A stretch of 64,000 nt of DNA from Nocardioidaceae bacterium SCSIO 66511 (GCA_023100825.1 CP095846.1:3162001-3226000); one strand, 5' to 3'; counted from the stretch's first letter, positions 16,855 to 26,170 are shown. Numbers and translations: made by a program. The notes: generated from the sequence alone by a model not told the origin.

Positions 16855-18222
16855 TCAGCCCCAGCCGGGAACCACGAACACCGCCCACGTGACGATCGGC
16901 GCGATCAGGCACATCGAGAAGCCCCATGCCATCAGCTGTTTGTAGACCCGGTCGCGGTCCTCGTCACCGGCGTTCGCGACCACCAACGCTCCGCTCGTGG
17001 AGAACGGGCTCGAGTCGACGACCGAGGACGAGATCGCCAGCGCGCAGATCATCCCGATCGCGCCGACCTCACCGTCGAGCAGGAACGGAACCGCGAGCGG
17101 GATGAGCGCACCGAGAATGCCCGTGGTCGACGCGAACGCCGATACGAACGCTCCGATGAAGCAGATCAGAATCGCTGCGACCAGCGGCGTGCCGATATCG
17201 GCGACGTTGTCGCCGAGCCAGTCGATGGTGCCGATCAGCTCCATCAGCGACACGTACGTGACGATGCCGCAGATCAACAGCACGGTCGGCCATGCGATGG
17301 CGCTCACGGCGCCCTTGTTCGCCCCGGGCGAGAACACCGACAAGATCACCGCGAGCGTCACGGCCGAGAAGCCGACATCGAGCTCGAAGCCGAGCGCTCC
17401 GACGGCAAGGGCGAGCATGCCGATCACCGTCAGCGCGCGGTTGCGGTCGAGGGTGGTGACGGGTTCGGACAACCCGGCGCTCGGGATCGACGTCGTCTGG
17501 ACCGAGGTGGTCGTGGCGCGACGCTGCGAGGAGGACGGGGTGCCCGAGTTCGCCGAGCCGCCGTCGTGGGTGTCGATCATGTCGCCGTCGCCCTTGTCGA
17601 TCTTGCCGAGCAGCGCCCGGCCGCCGAAGAGGACGAAGGTCACGAGGCCGAGCACGATGTTGAACACCAGCGACGAGAGGAACAGAACCGTCGGGTTGCC
17701 CGGGAGGTCGGCCTTCTCGACGACACCGTTGGTGATGCTGCCGAAGATGCTCAGCGGCGAGAAGCCGCCCGCGCTCGCGCCGTTGATGACCATCAGGCCC
17801 ATCAGCAGCGGGTTGATGTTGTAGCGCTTCGCGAAGCCCATCCCGATCGGCGCGATGATCGCGACAGCAGCGGGTACGACCGCGCCGAACGCCGTGATCA
17901 CCGCGGTGACCGCGAACATCACCCACGGGATCAGCGCGACCCTGCCGCCGACCGCGCGTACGGACTTGTGCACGAGCCAGTCGACCGTGCCGTTCTCCTT
18001 CGCCAAGGCGAACAGGTACGTCACGCCGACGAGGATCACGAACAGGTCGCCGGGGAAACCGCCGAGGATCGTGTCGATCTTGTCATCCATCGGCCCGGAA
18101 AGTACGAAAGAGCCGACGATGAAGGCGGCGACGAGCGCAAGGGCGCCCATATGGACTGGCAGGACGGTCGCGATCAGGAAGACCGCGACGAGTACGAGAA
18201 TCGATATCAGTTGGTCGGACAC
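16855..18222 (-). CDS. MatC/SLC13-type dicarboxylate transporter
   Basis: Integral membrane carrier of 455 residues with about eleven helices. The N-terminal half (QLISILVLVAVFLIATVLPVHMGALALVAAFIVG; DLFVILVGVTYLFALAKENGTVDWLV) matches the MatC_N domain of malonate/dicarboxylate carriers. The C-terminal half repeats the pattern, with ISSSVVDSSPFSTSGALVVANA. A hydrophilic Ser/Thr-rich loop of about 50 residues separates the halves. GTG 18222 is chosen because GGAGG lies seven bases upstream; a longer frame to 18369 would consume the promoter. It is divergent from the aminotransferase and shares its candidate IclR sites. Confidence 0.85.
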   Translation of the reverse strand: MSDQLISILVLVAVFLIATVLPVHMGALALVAAFIVGSFVLSGPMDDKIDTILGGFPGDLFVILVGVTYLFALAKENGTVDWLVHKSVRAVGGRVALIPWVMFAVTAVITAFGAVVPAAVAIIAPIGMGFAKRYNINPLLMGLMVINGASAGGFSPLSIFGSITNGVVEKADLPGNPTVLFLSSLVFNIVLGLVTFVLFGGRALLGKIDKGDGDMIDTHDGGSANSGTPSSSQRRATTTSVQTTSIPSAGLSEPVTTLDRNRALTVIGMLALAVGALGFELDVGFSAVTLAVILSVFSPGANKGAVSAIAWPTVLLICGIVTYVSLMELIGTIDWLGDNVADIGTPLVAAILICFIGAFVSAFASTTGILGALIPLAVPFLLDGEVGAIGMICALAISSSVVDSSPFSTSGALVVANAGDEDRDRVYKQLMAWGFSMCLIAPIVTWAVFVVPGWG

Positions 18223-18263
18223 ATTGGCCTCCACACAGACAGGTCTCAGCGGCCCCCGCGGCC

Positions 18264-18278
18264 TTCCACTAAGCGGAA
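18264..18278. promoter_or_regulatory. candidate IclR operator, site 1
   Basis: TTCCACTAAGCGGAA is an imperfect 15-bp dyad that matches site 2 at 12 of 15 positions. It lies 42 bp before the dicarboxylate carrier start. A second dyad, GGAATATTCC (18279-18288), abuts it. Confidence 0.6.
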
Positions 18279-18393
18279 GGAATATTCCACGCGATACAGT
18301 GCCGTGTGATCCAGATCTCGTCAAGAGGTGCTCGCTCGAGCTCGGCCGAACCTTGCTGCCAGCTCGCACCTAATCCATAATGCGATAGGTAGA

Positions 18394-18408
18394 TTCCGCA
18401 AAGCGGAT
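18394..18408. promoter_or_regulatory. candidate IclR operator, site 2
   Basis: TTCCGCAAAGCGGAT is a near-perfect dyad 37 bp before the aminotransferase start. With site 1, 130 bp away, it places one copy near each divergent promoter. It resembles IclR-family boxes of the TTCCGCNNNGCGGAA type. Confidence 0.65.
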
Positions 18409-18445
18409 ATCTGTCTACACAGCTCAACACGTAGGAGGACGCCAG

Positions 18446-19603
18446 ATGGGTCGGCACTACCTGCAGATCCCGGGACCGAGCAACGTTCCCGAGGAGGTCC
18501 TACGGGCAACCGCCAGACCGACCATCGACCATCGCGGACCGGAGTTCCAGGCGATGGGCAAACGGATCCTGGCGAACGTCAAGGCGGTGTTCAAGACGAC
18601 GAGGCCGGTGATCATCTACCCCGCCTCCGGTACGGGCGCGTGGGAGGCCGCACTGGTCAACACCCTCAGTCCCGGCGACCGAGTGCTCTACTTCGAGACC
18701 GGACACTTCGCAACGCTGTGGCAGCAGATGGCCGCCGAGCTCGGACTCGTCGTCGACCTCGTACCCGGCGACTGGCGCCACGGCGTCGACACCGAGGTGC
18801 TCGCCGAGCGCCTCGCCGCAGACACCAACCATGAGATCAAGGCCGTGTGCTGCGTGCACAACGAGACGTCGACCGGTGTCACCAGCCGCATCGGCGACGT
18901 ACGTACCGCCATCGACGACACCGGCCATTCAGCGCTGTTGCTCGTCGACACGATCTCCGGCCTCGGCTCGATCGACTACCGACACGACGAGTGGGGCGTC
19001 GATGTGACGATCGCCGGCTCACAGAAGGGGCTGATGCTCCCGCCAGGGTTGGGCTTCAACGCCGTCAGTGACAAGGCGCTCGCCGCGTACGAAACGGCCG
19101 AGCTACGCAAGTCGTACTGGGACTGGAAGCCGATCCTCGACGCCAACGCCAACGGGTTCTGGCCGTCGACTCCGGCGACGAACCTGCTGTACGGCCTCGA
19201 GGTGGCGTTGCGGTTGTTCGACGAGGAGGGCATCGAGAACGTGTTCGCCCGCCATCAGCGATACTCGGCTGCCACCCGGGCAGCCGTAGCCGCATGGGGC
19301 GGCGGCCTCGAGGTGCAATGCCTCGACGACCGCGAGCACTCCGGCGCGCTCACTGCAATCCGCGTACCCGACGGGCACGACGCGGACGCGATACGCAAGC
19401 TCATCCTGGAGCGCTTCGACATGTCCCTCGGCGCCGGCCTCAGCAAGGTCGCCGGCAAGGTCTTCCGGATCGGCCACCTCGGGTGGTTCGAGGACCTCAG
19501 CCTGATCGGCACCCTCGGCGGCGTACAGATCGGTCTGTCACTTGCCGGTGTGCCCATCAAGAAGGACGGCGTCGACGCGGCCATGGAGGTCCTCGAGCAA
19601 TGA
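18446..19603 (+). CDS. alanine/serine-glyoxylate-type aminotransferase
   Basis: Class V PLP aminotransferase of 385 residues. It has the family N-terminus (HYLQIPGPSNVPEEVLRATARPTIDHRGPEF), the cofactor-binding PASGTGAWEAALVNTL, VDTISGLGSIDY, and the PLP-lysine motif AGSQKGLMLPPGLGF. The usual reaction is amino transfer from alanine or serine to glyoxylate. ATG 18446 has AGGAGG at optimal distance. Its stop overlaps the start of the FAD/Fe-S oxidase (ATGA), so the two are coupled. Pairing with malate synthase supports glyoxylate as the shared metabolite. Confidence 0.9.
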   Translation: MGRHYLQIPGPSNVPEEVLRATARPTIDHRGPEFQAMGKRILANVKAVFKTTRPVIIYPASGTGAWEAALVNTLSPGDRVLYFETGHFATLWQQMAAELGLVVDLVPGDWRHGVDTEVLAERLAADTNHEIKAVCCVHNETSTGVTSRIGDVRTAIDDTGHSALLLVDTISGLGSIDYRHDEWGVDVTIAGSQKGLMLPPGLGFNAVSDKALAAYETAELRKSYWDWKPILDANANGFWPSTPATNLLYGLEVALRLFDEEGIENVFARHQRYSAATRAAVAAWGGGLEVQCLDDREHSGALTAIRVPDGHDADAIRKLILERFDMSLGAGLSKVAGKVFRIGHLGWFEDLSLIGTLGGVQIGLSLAGVPIKKDGVDAAMEVLEQ

Positions 19604-22530
19604 CGGCGCTCGAAACCCCCGTCGAGGCACCAACGGCGTTCACCGACGAGCTGCGCCGTGAGATCCGCGGCGACGTACTGCTCGACGACTACTCGCGTCA
19701 TCTGTTCTCGCGCGACGCCAGCATGTACACGATGGTGCCGGTCGCCGTGGTGTGTCCGCGCGATCACGACGACGTCGCCGCGGCCGTCCGGACCGCCGCG
19801 GCGCACGGCATCGAGGTCACCCCACGCGGCGCGGGTACGAGCCTGGCCGGCCAGACCGTCGGCCGCGGTGTGGTCCTCGACTTCTCGAAGTACCTGAACG
19901 AGATCGTCAGCGTCGACCCCGACGCGCGTACGGCGCGCGTACAGGTCGGCGTCGTACAGGACGACCTGAACCGGGCCGCGGCCCCGTACGGTCTGATGTT
20001 CGGGCCCGACACCTCCACCAGCAACCGCGCCACCATCGGCGGAATGCTCGGCAACAACTCGGCCGGCAGCGGTTCGTTGCGCTACGGCATGACGATCGAC
20101 CACATCCGCGCGCTCGACGCCGTGCTCGCCGACGGCAGCACGGCCGCCCTCGGCCCGGTCGACGCTGACGAAGTCGCCCGCCGCGCCAGTGTCTCGACCC
20201 TCGAAGGCAGCCTGTATCGAGAGCTGCCTCGCATCGTCGATGTCAATGCCGATGCGATCGCAGCAGGTTTTCCGCCGTTCTGGCGACGAGCGTGCGGCTA
20301 CCGCCTCGATCGGCTCGCAGACGACACGACGCCGTTCGACCTCGCGAAGTTCATCGTCGGCTGCGAAGGCACGCTGGCGATCGCAACTGAGGTCGAGGTC
20401 GATCTCGTCCCCAAACCGAAACACACCATGTATGCCGTCGGGCACTTCGAGACCACCCAACAGGCGATCGAGGCGACCGCTGACGCGTTGTCGTGCGAGC
20501 CTGCCCAGGTCGAGCTGATGGACAAGACGATTCTCGATCTGTCCCGGCAGAAGATCGAGTACGCCGATCTGGGCGACCACCTGGTCGGAGACCCAGCCGC
20601 CCTGCTGTTCGTCTCGTTCAACGGTGACGACCCCGATGACGTACGCGCGCGTCTCGACCATCTGGTGCAGGTCTGGGCAGATGCGGGCCACGGCTACCAC
20701 ACACTCGCCCTGGTAACGCCCGCTGAGCAACAAGCCTTGCTCAAGGTACGAAAGTCCAGCCTCGGGCTGCTGATGGCCGCCAGCGAGGGCACCAACCGCC
20801 CGCTGGCGTTCGTCGAGGACACCGCGGTCCCGCCGGAGCGGCTGGCCGACTACACCGCACGCTTCGCCGCGATCCTCGATGAGCACCAGATGAAGGCAGG
20901 CTTCTACGGGCACTGCTCCGTTGGATGCCTGCACATCCGTCCGTTCGTCGACCTCGCGGACCCCGACGAGATCGTCCGGATGCGCGCCGTCGCCGCGAAG
21001 ATCAAGGACCTCGTCCGTGAGTTCGGCGGAGTCAACTCCTCCGAGCACGGCGACGGCCTGGCCCGCTCGGAGTTCAACCGCGAGATCTTCGGCGAAGACC
21101 TGTACGAGGCGATGCGAGAGGTCAAGCGAGTCTTCGATCCGCAGAACATCCTCAATCCCGGCAAGATCGTCGATGCCCCCTCGATGACCGACAACCTCCG
21201 TGACGCGATGCTGCCTCCTGCGCCGTCGCTTCGTACCCGGCTCGACTTCGAGGTCGTCGGCGGCATGCGCGGCGCGGCCGACCGCTGCATGAACATCGGG
21301 GTTTGTCGCAAGAGCACGACAGGCGCCATGTGTCCTTCGTACATCGCGACTCGCGATGAGGAGCACGCGACCCGTGGGCGCGCGAATGCGTTGGTGAAGG
21401 CGTTGTCCGAGCCCGATCCGAAGGCTGCGCTCGGTGACGAGAGACTGCACGACATTCTCGACCTGTGCCTCATGTGTAAAGCGTGCAAGGCCGAATGCCC
21501 CTTGGGCGTCGACATGGCAAAGCTCAAGAGCGAGGCGCTCTCGCATCACCACGACGTTCACGGCGTGCCGCTCCGCTCTCGCGTGTTCGGTGCGATCCGG
21601 ACACTGAACCGCATCGGCTCGACGCTGGCGCCCATCGCCAACGTGCCCGGCCGCATTCCCTTCGTACGAAGGCTGATGGAGCGCGTACTCGGAATCGCGA
21701 GGCAGCGACCGCTCCCACGCTTCCACTTCCGCAACCTGCGGCGTTGGTACGCGCGAGAGCCGAAGCCGCAGAGTGCGCCGCTCGGCACCGTCAACTTCCT
21801 CGCGGACTCGTTCACCACGTACACCGAGCCGCATATCGGCCAAGCGGCGATCGCTCTGCTCCGACAAGCGGGCTGGGCAGTCGACCTCCCGTCGGCGGGT
21901 TGCTGCGGGCGGTCGGCCCTGTCGAAGGGTCTTGTCGACCAGGCCGCGGCGAGCGCCCGCGATATGGCAAGACGACTCGACCAAGACACGGCGGCTGACT
22001 CTCCGATCGTGGGTTGCGAGCCGTCTTGCCTTTACACCTTGCGTGATGAGCACCTGGCGATGGCGCCGGGCGACCGTCATGTCGAGGCGGTCTCGGGTCG
22101 TGTACGCCAGCTCGAGGAGCTACTCGTCGAGGCGATCGACGCCGGTCATCTCGTGCTCGCAGACACCTCGTGGCTCTCCGGGCGGCGCATACTCTTCCAC
22201 GGGCATTGCCATCAGAAGGCAGAGGTCGGCACGGCGGCGACCATGGCTCTGTTGCGTCGCATCCCCGGTGCCGAGGTCGTCGAACTCGACGCGGGCTGCT
22301 GTGGCATGGCCGGCTCGTTCGGCTACGAGTCCGAGCACTACGAGGTCTCGATGAAGGTCGGCGGCGACCGGCTCTTTCCTGCCGTTCGCGCCGAGGGACC
22401 CGACACCGTGATCGCCGCGACCGGCACGTCCTGTCGCGAGCAGATCTTCCACGGCACCGAACGCTCGGCGTGGCATCCGGTCGAGCTCGTCCACCATGCC
22501 GTCATCAACGCTGCATCCCCTCAACAGTGA
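19600..22530 (+). CDS. FAD-linked and Fe-S-containing 2-hydroxyacid oxidase/dehydrogenase (GlcD-GlcF fusion)
   Basis: A 976-residue fusion. The N-terminal half is a vanillyl-alcohol-oxidase-type FAD domain (CPRDHDDVAAAVRTAAAHGIEVTPRGAGTSLAGQTVG, about residues 50-90) with its C-terminal cap. The second half carries two ferredoxin-like Cys clusters (near residue 562, and CLMCKACKAECPLGVD near 622). Two CCG motifs follow (CCGRSA about 767, CCGMAG about 900), as in GlcF/LldE proteins. It could oxidise glycolate, D-lactate or D-2-hydroxyglutarate; the neighbours favour a glyoxylate-yielding substrate. YdiJ-type D-2-hydroxyglutarate dehydrogenase is the main alternative. Confidence 0.88.
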   Translation: MTALETPVEAPTAFTDELRREIRGDVLLDDYSRHLFSRDASMYTMVPVAVVCPRDHDDVAAAVRTAAAHGIEVTPRGAGTSLAGQTVGRGVVLDFSKYLNEIVSVDPDARTARVQVGVVQDDLNRAAAPYGLMFGPDTSTSNRATIGGMLGNNSAGSGSLRYGMTIDHIRALDAVLADGSTAALGPVDADEVARRASVSTLEGSLYRELPRIVDVNADAIAAGFPPFWRRACGYRLDRLADDTTPFDLAKFIVGCEGTLAIATEVEVDLVPKPKHTMYAVGHFETTQQAIEATADALSCEPAQVELMDKTILDLSRQKIEYADLGDHLVGDPAALLFVSFNGDDPDDVRARLDHLVQVWADAGHGYHTLALVTPAEQQALLKVRKSSLGLLMAASEGTNRPLAFVEDTAVPPERLADYTARFAAILDEHQMKAGFYGHCSVGCLHIRPFVDLADPDEIVRMRAVAAKIKDLVREFGGVNSSEHGDGLARSEFNREIFGEDLYEAMREVKRVFDPQNILNPGKIVDAPSMTDNLRDAMLPPAPSLRTRLDFEVVGGMRGAADRCMNIGVCRKSTTGAMCPSYIATRDEEHATRGRANALVKALSEPDPKAALGDERLHDILDLCLMCKACKAECPLGVDMAKLKSEALSHHHDVHGVPLRSRVFGAIRTLNRIGSTLAPIANVPGRIPFVRRLMERVLGIARQRPLPRFHFRNLRRWYAREPKPQSAPLGTVNFLADSFTTYTEPHIGQAAIALLRQAGWAVDLPSAGCCGRSALSKGLVDQAAASARDMARRLDQDTAADSPIVGCEPSCLYTLRDEHLAMAPGDRHVEAVSGRVRQLEELLVEAIDAGHLVLADTSWLSGRRILFHGHCHQKAEVGTAATMALLRRIPGAEVVELDAGCCGMAGSFGYESEHYEVSMKVGGDRLFPAVRAEGPDTVIAATGTSCREQIFHGTERSAWHPVELVHHAVINAASPQQ

Positions 22531-22559
22531 GCATCCCGCACTAGAAAGGCAGGCGAGCC

Positions 22560-24161
22560 ATGGCCAAGGTCAACGTGATCGCTGACGTTCCCGAGGACGC
22601 AAGGTCGATCCTCAGCGAGGAGGCCCTCGCGTTCCTCGCTGAGCTGCAGACGAGGTTCGGCGCGCGCCGCGATGAGCTTCTCGTCCGCCGTCGGCAGCGG
22701 CGCGACGAGGCCGCACGTACGGGCAAGCTCGACTTCCTTCCGGAGACCGAAGGCATCCGCTCCGGAGACTGGACGGTCGCCGCGCAACCGGGAGATCTGC
22801 AGGACCGCCGAGTCGAGATGACCGGGCCGACCGATCGCAAGATGTCGATCAATGCGCTCAACTCCGGCGCACAGGTATGGCTCGCCGATATGGAGGACGC
22901 GTCGACGCCGCATTGGAGCAACGTCGTCGAGAGCCAGCTCAGCCTGTACGACGGCATCCGCCGCACGCTTTCGTACACCTCACCGGAAGGCAAGGAGTAC
23001 GCCCTCAAGGACCAGCACCTCGCTACGATAGTAATGCGTCCGCGCGGCTGGCACTTCGACGAGTCCAACATCACCGTCGACGACGCACCCGTGGTCGGCG
23101 CGCTCGTCGACTTCGGGCTCTACTTCTTCCACAACGCGGCCGAGCTGATCGCACGCGGCAGCGGGCCGTACTTCTACCTGCCCAAGATGGAGAGCCACCT
23201 CGAGGCGCGGCTGTGGAACGACGTGTTCACCTTCGCGGAGGAGTACTGCGGAATCCCGTACGGCACGGTGCGTGCGACGGTCCTGATCGAGACGTTCCCG
23301 GCAGCGTTCGAGATGGACGAGATCCTCTACGAACTACGCGACCATGCATCGGGGCTGAACGCCGGTCGCTGGGACTACCTGTTCTCGATCATCAAGACCT
23401 TCCGCGAGCGCCCCGAGTTCGTACTCCCCGACCGAAACGTCGTCGGCATGGCGTCGCCGTTCATGCGCGCGTACGCAGAGCTGCTCGTCAAGACGTGCCA
23501 TCGGCGCGGTGCGATGGCGATCGGCGGCATGTCGGCGTTCATCCCGAGCAGACGCGACGAGGAGGTCAACAAGGTTGCGTTCGCGAAGGTACGCGAGGAC
23601 AAGGAACGCGAAGCGGGCCAGGGATTCGACGGCTCGTGGGTCGCGCACCCCGACCTCGTCCCGCTGTGCCGCGAGGTGTTCGACGGCGTGCTCGGCGAGA
23701 ACCCGAACCAAGTGAGCAGACAGCGAGACGACGTCTCACCCGATGCCGCCGCCCTGCTCGACGTCACGACAACCCCGGGCGATGTCACGCTGGCCGGCAT
23801 CCACAACAACGTGCAGGTCTCGCTGCTCTATCTCGCGTCGTGGCTCGGCGGCGGTGGTGCGGTCGCGATCAACAACCTGATGGAGGACGCCGCGACGGCG
23901 GAGATCGCGCGTTCGCAGATCTGGCAATGGGTTCGCCACGGCACGAAGCTCGACGATGGCACGGTCGTGACCAAGGAACTCGTCGAGTCGATCGTCGACG
24001 ACGAGTACGCGAAGATCCGCGATGCAGTCGGCGCCGAGGCGTTCGAGTCCGGCCACTACGCACTGGCCCGGCGGATCTTCACCGAGATCGCGCTTGCGGA
24101 CGACTACGCCGACTTCCTCACGCTGCCGGCGTACCGCGCGGTCGTGGCGCACGAGGCATAA
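22560..24161 (+). CDS. aceB: malate synthase A
   Basis: Condenses glyoxylate with acetyl-CoA to malate. At 533 residues it has normal AceB length. Motifs: RSGDWTVAAQPGDLQDRRVEMTGPTDRKM, NSGAQVWLADMEDASTPHWSN, RGWHFDE, LPKMESHLEARLWNDVF, TVLIETFPAAFEMDEILYELRDH (catalytic Glu), and the C-terminal LNNLMEDAATAEIARSQIWQWV-like segment. ATG 22560 has a GAAAGG site 9-10 bases upstream. No isocitrate lyase is present, so the glyoxylate must come from elsewhere, most simply the upstream oxidase. Confidence 0.96.
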   Translation: MAKVNVIADVPEDARSILSEEALAFLAELQTRFGARRDELLVRRRQRRDEAARTGKLDFLPETEGIRSGDWTVAAQPGDLQDRRVEMTGPTDRKMSINALNSGAQVWLADMEDASTPHWSNVVESQLSLYDGIRRTLSYTSPEGKEYALKDQHLATIVMRPRGWHFDESNITVDDAPVVGALVDFGLYFFHNAAELIARGSGPYFYLPKMESHLEARLWNDVFTFAEEYCGIPYGTVRATVLIETFPAAFEMDEILYELRDHASGLNAGRWDYLFSIIKTFRERPEFVLPDRNVVGMASPFMRAYAELLVKTCHRRGAMAIGGMSAFIPSRRDEEVNKVAFAKVREDKEREAGQGFDGSWVAHPDLVPLCREVFDGVLGENPNQVSRQRDDVSPDAAALLDVTTTPGDVTLAGIHNNVQVSLLYLASWLGGGGAVAINNLMEDAATAEIARSQIWQWVRHGTKLDDGTVVTKELVESIVDDEYAKIRDAVGAEAFESGHYALARRIFTEIALADDYADFLTLPAYRAVVAHEA

Positions 24162-24168
24162 GGCAACA

Positions 24169-25320
24169 GTGCCCCTCTCCGATATCACCGTCGTCGAGGT
24201 CGGTTCGTTCATCGCGGCACCGTTCGCCGCGATGCAGCTGGCCGACCTCGGAGCGCGGGTGATCAAGGTCGAGCCGCCCGGCCGTGGCGACTTCGTCCGC
24301 GAGAACGCGCCGTTCGTCGCAGGTGAGAGCTCGTCGTTCCTTCGCCTCAACCGCAACAAGGAGTCGGTCGAACTCGATCTGAAGTCTCCCGAAGGGGCGG
24401 CGAGGTTCCGCCAGCTCGTCACCGGGGCAGACGTACTGATCGAGAACCTCCGTCCGGATGCGATGCGGCGCATGGGATTCGGGTACGAAGATCTCTGTGC
24501 CGACAACCCAGGCCTCATCTACGCATCGGCATCGGGGTGGGGCCAGGACGGTCCGCTCGCCGACCGACCAGGCCTCGACATCATGGCGCAAGCACGGTCG
24601 GGGCTGATGAGCGTGACGGGATTCCCGGATGCGGCCCCGGCGAAGGTCGGCGTACCGATCTGCGACCTCACCTGTGCTTTGTACGTCTCACTCGCGGTGA
24701 CGGCAGCGATGCGCGAGCGCGATCGTTCCGGGCTCGGCCAACGAGTCGACGTGTCGCTGTACGAGTCGGGGGTCGCCCTTGCTGTGTGGGAAGCCGGGCG
24801 GTACTTCGGCGACGGCGGTGTGCCCGGGCCGCAGGGCTCCGCCCACCAGTCGCAGGCGCCGTATCAGGCGGTGGCCTCAGCCGACGGGTACGTCACGATC
24901 GGCGCGAACACCCCCGGGCTGTGGGCCGCGTTCTGCACCGCGTTGGCCCTCGACCACCTCGCGGACGACCCCAGATTCGCAGACAACTCGCAACGGATGG
25001 CGAACCGTGACGCACTGATCACGGAGATCGAGCGGGTGACCTCGACGATGCCGACCGACTCGATCATCGATGCGCTGGCGGCGGCCGGCGTACCTTGCGC
25101 TCCGATCCAGACGTACGACCAGGTGTTCACCGACCCCGCGCTCGAAGCGCGTGACTTCTACTGGGATGCTCCCCATCCGGTGGTCGGCGACGTACGTCAG
25201 GTCGGATCGCCGATGCGGTTTTCGCGTACACCCGTACGACGTGGCAATGCCGGGCCTCCGCTCGGTGCCGCGACCGACCGGTTGCTCGCCGAGCTCGATG
25301 AGGCTCAGAACAAGGAGTAG
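24169..25320 (+). CDS. family III (CaiB/BaiF) acyl-CoA transferase
   Basis: CoA-transferase of 383 residues. The N-terminal LSDITVVEVGSFIAAPFAAMQLADLGARVIKVEPPGRGD is diagnostic, as are VELDLKSPEGAARF, LIENLRPDAMRRMGFGYEDL, and GQDGPLADRPGLDIMAQARSGLM with the catalytic Asp. GTG 24169 lies 7 bases after the aceB stop; the open frame extends further upstream inside aceB. Its partner enoyl-CoA hydratase follows after two bases. Together they could activate and hydrate an unsaturated carboxylic acid; the substrate is not evident. Confidence 0.88.
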   Translation: MPLSDITVVEVGSFIAAPFAAMQLADLGARVIKVEPPGRGDFVRENAPFVAGESSSFLRLNRNKESVELDLKSPEGAARFRQLVTGADVLIENLRPDAMRRMGFGYEDLCADNPGLIYASASGWGQDGPLADRPGLDIMAQARSGLMSVTGFPDAAPAKVGVPICDLTCALYVSLAVTAAMRERDRSGLGQRVDVSLYESGVALAVWEAGRYFGDGGVPGPQGSAHQSQAPYQAVASADGYVTIGANTPGLWAAFCTALALDHLADDPRFADNSQRMANRDALITEIERVTSTMPTDSIIDALAAAGVPCAPIQTYDQVFTDPALEARDFYWDAPHPVVGDVRQVGSPMRFSRTPVRRGNAGPPLGAATDRLLAELDEAQNKE

Positions 25321-25322
25321 AG

Positions 25323-26090
25323 ATGACCGACGAGCTCCTCGTCACCGCCGACGGACCGATTCTCCGCGTGACGTTCAACCGGCCACAGGCGCGCAACGCC
25401 ATGACGCATGCGATGTACGAAGGTCTCGTCGCCGCGTGCGAGCAGGCGGACGCGGACGACTCGCTCCGGGTGATGGTGCTGCGTGGTGCGGGTGGCGAGG
25501 CGTTCGTCGCGGGCACGGACATCGCACAGTTCGCCGGCTTCGACGGCGCACAGGGAGTCGCGTACGAGAGGTCGATCGACGCGACCGTCGGTCGGCTGCT
25601 GCGGGTCGAGGTCCCGGTCGTCGCCGCGATCGACGGCCCTTGCGTCGGCGGTGGACTGGCACTGGCGGCGGCAGCCGACCTCCGTATCGCCGGGCCGGGT
25701 GCGAGGTTCGGCGTACCGATCGCTCGTACGCTCGGCAACACGCTGTCGCCCGCGACGTTGGCCTTGCTCGAACGTCAGCTCGGCCACGCACGTACGGTCG
25801 ACCTGCTGATGAGCGCGCGCTTCGTCGACGCGGCGGAAGCCAAGGCCTGCGGGTTCGTACGCGAGGTCGCCGACGACGTCGGAGCCGCGACGGATGCCCT
25901 CATCGACCGGCTGGTCGCCAACGCGCCGCTCACGCTGTGGTCGGTCAAGGAAACCCTGCGCCGTCTGCACGCGGACGCCGTGGCGGTCGACGCCTCCGAC
26001 GTCATCGCCACCGTGTACGGCTCCGCCGACTTCGCCGAAGGAGTCGCCGCTTTCACCGACAAGCGCAAGCCGAACTGGTCCGGCAGCTGA
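25323..26090 (+). CDS. enoyl-CoA hydratase/isomerase family (crotonase)
   Basis: A 255-residue crotonase-fold enzyme. The N-terminus reads LRVTFNRPQARNAMTHAMYEGL. The oxyanion-hole segments are LRGAGGEAFVAGTDIAQFAGF and VAAIDGPCVGGGLALAAAADLRIA. Gly and Asp occupy positions where many hydratases carry the two catalytic Glu residues, so isomerase or hydrolase activity cannot be excluded. ATG 25323 follows AAGGAG. It is the last gene of the operon starting at 18446. Confidence 0.87.
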   Translation: MTDELLVTADGPILRVTFNRPQARNAMTHAMYEGLVAACEQADADDSLRVMVLRGAGGEAFVAGTDIAQFAGFDGAQGVAYERSIDATVGRLLRVEVPVVAAIDGPCVGGGLALAAAADLRIAGPGARFGVPIARTLGNTLSPATLALLERQLGHARTVDLLMSARFVDAAEAKACGFVREVADDVGAATDALIDRLVANAPLTLWSVKETLRRLHADAVAVDASDVIATVYGSADFAEGVAAFTDKRKPNWSGS

Positions 26091-26103
26091 TCCTAGGGTC
26101 AAA

Positions 26104-26170
26104 CCCGCCGAAGTACGCCGTCCTGCCAATCCGGCACCCCTTTAATGGCACGACGACGTACCTCGGCGGG
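26104..26170. repeat. long-range inverted repeat between operon end and MFS gene
   Basis: Arms CCCGCCGAAGTACG (26104-26117) and CGTACCTCGGCGGG (26157-26170) match at 13 of 14 positions around a 39-bp centre containing TTTAAT. It may be a pair of regulator half-sites for the exporter or a terminator of the upstream operon. Confidence 0.4.

Noticed and set aside
16744-18309. 521-codon plus-strand frame rich in Arg, Asp and His
   Set aside because: Antisense to the MatC-type carrier, whose membrane helices are clear on the minus strand.
19255-22080. 941-codon open frame on the minus strand
   Set aside because: Antisense shadow of the FAD/Fe-S oxidase, which has clear motifs in the plus frame.
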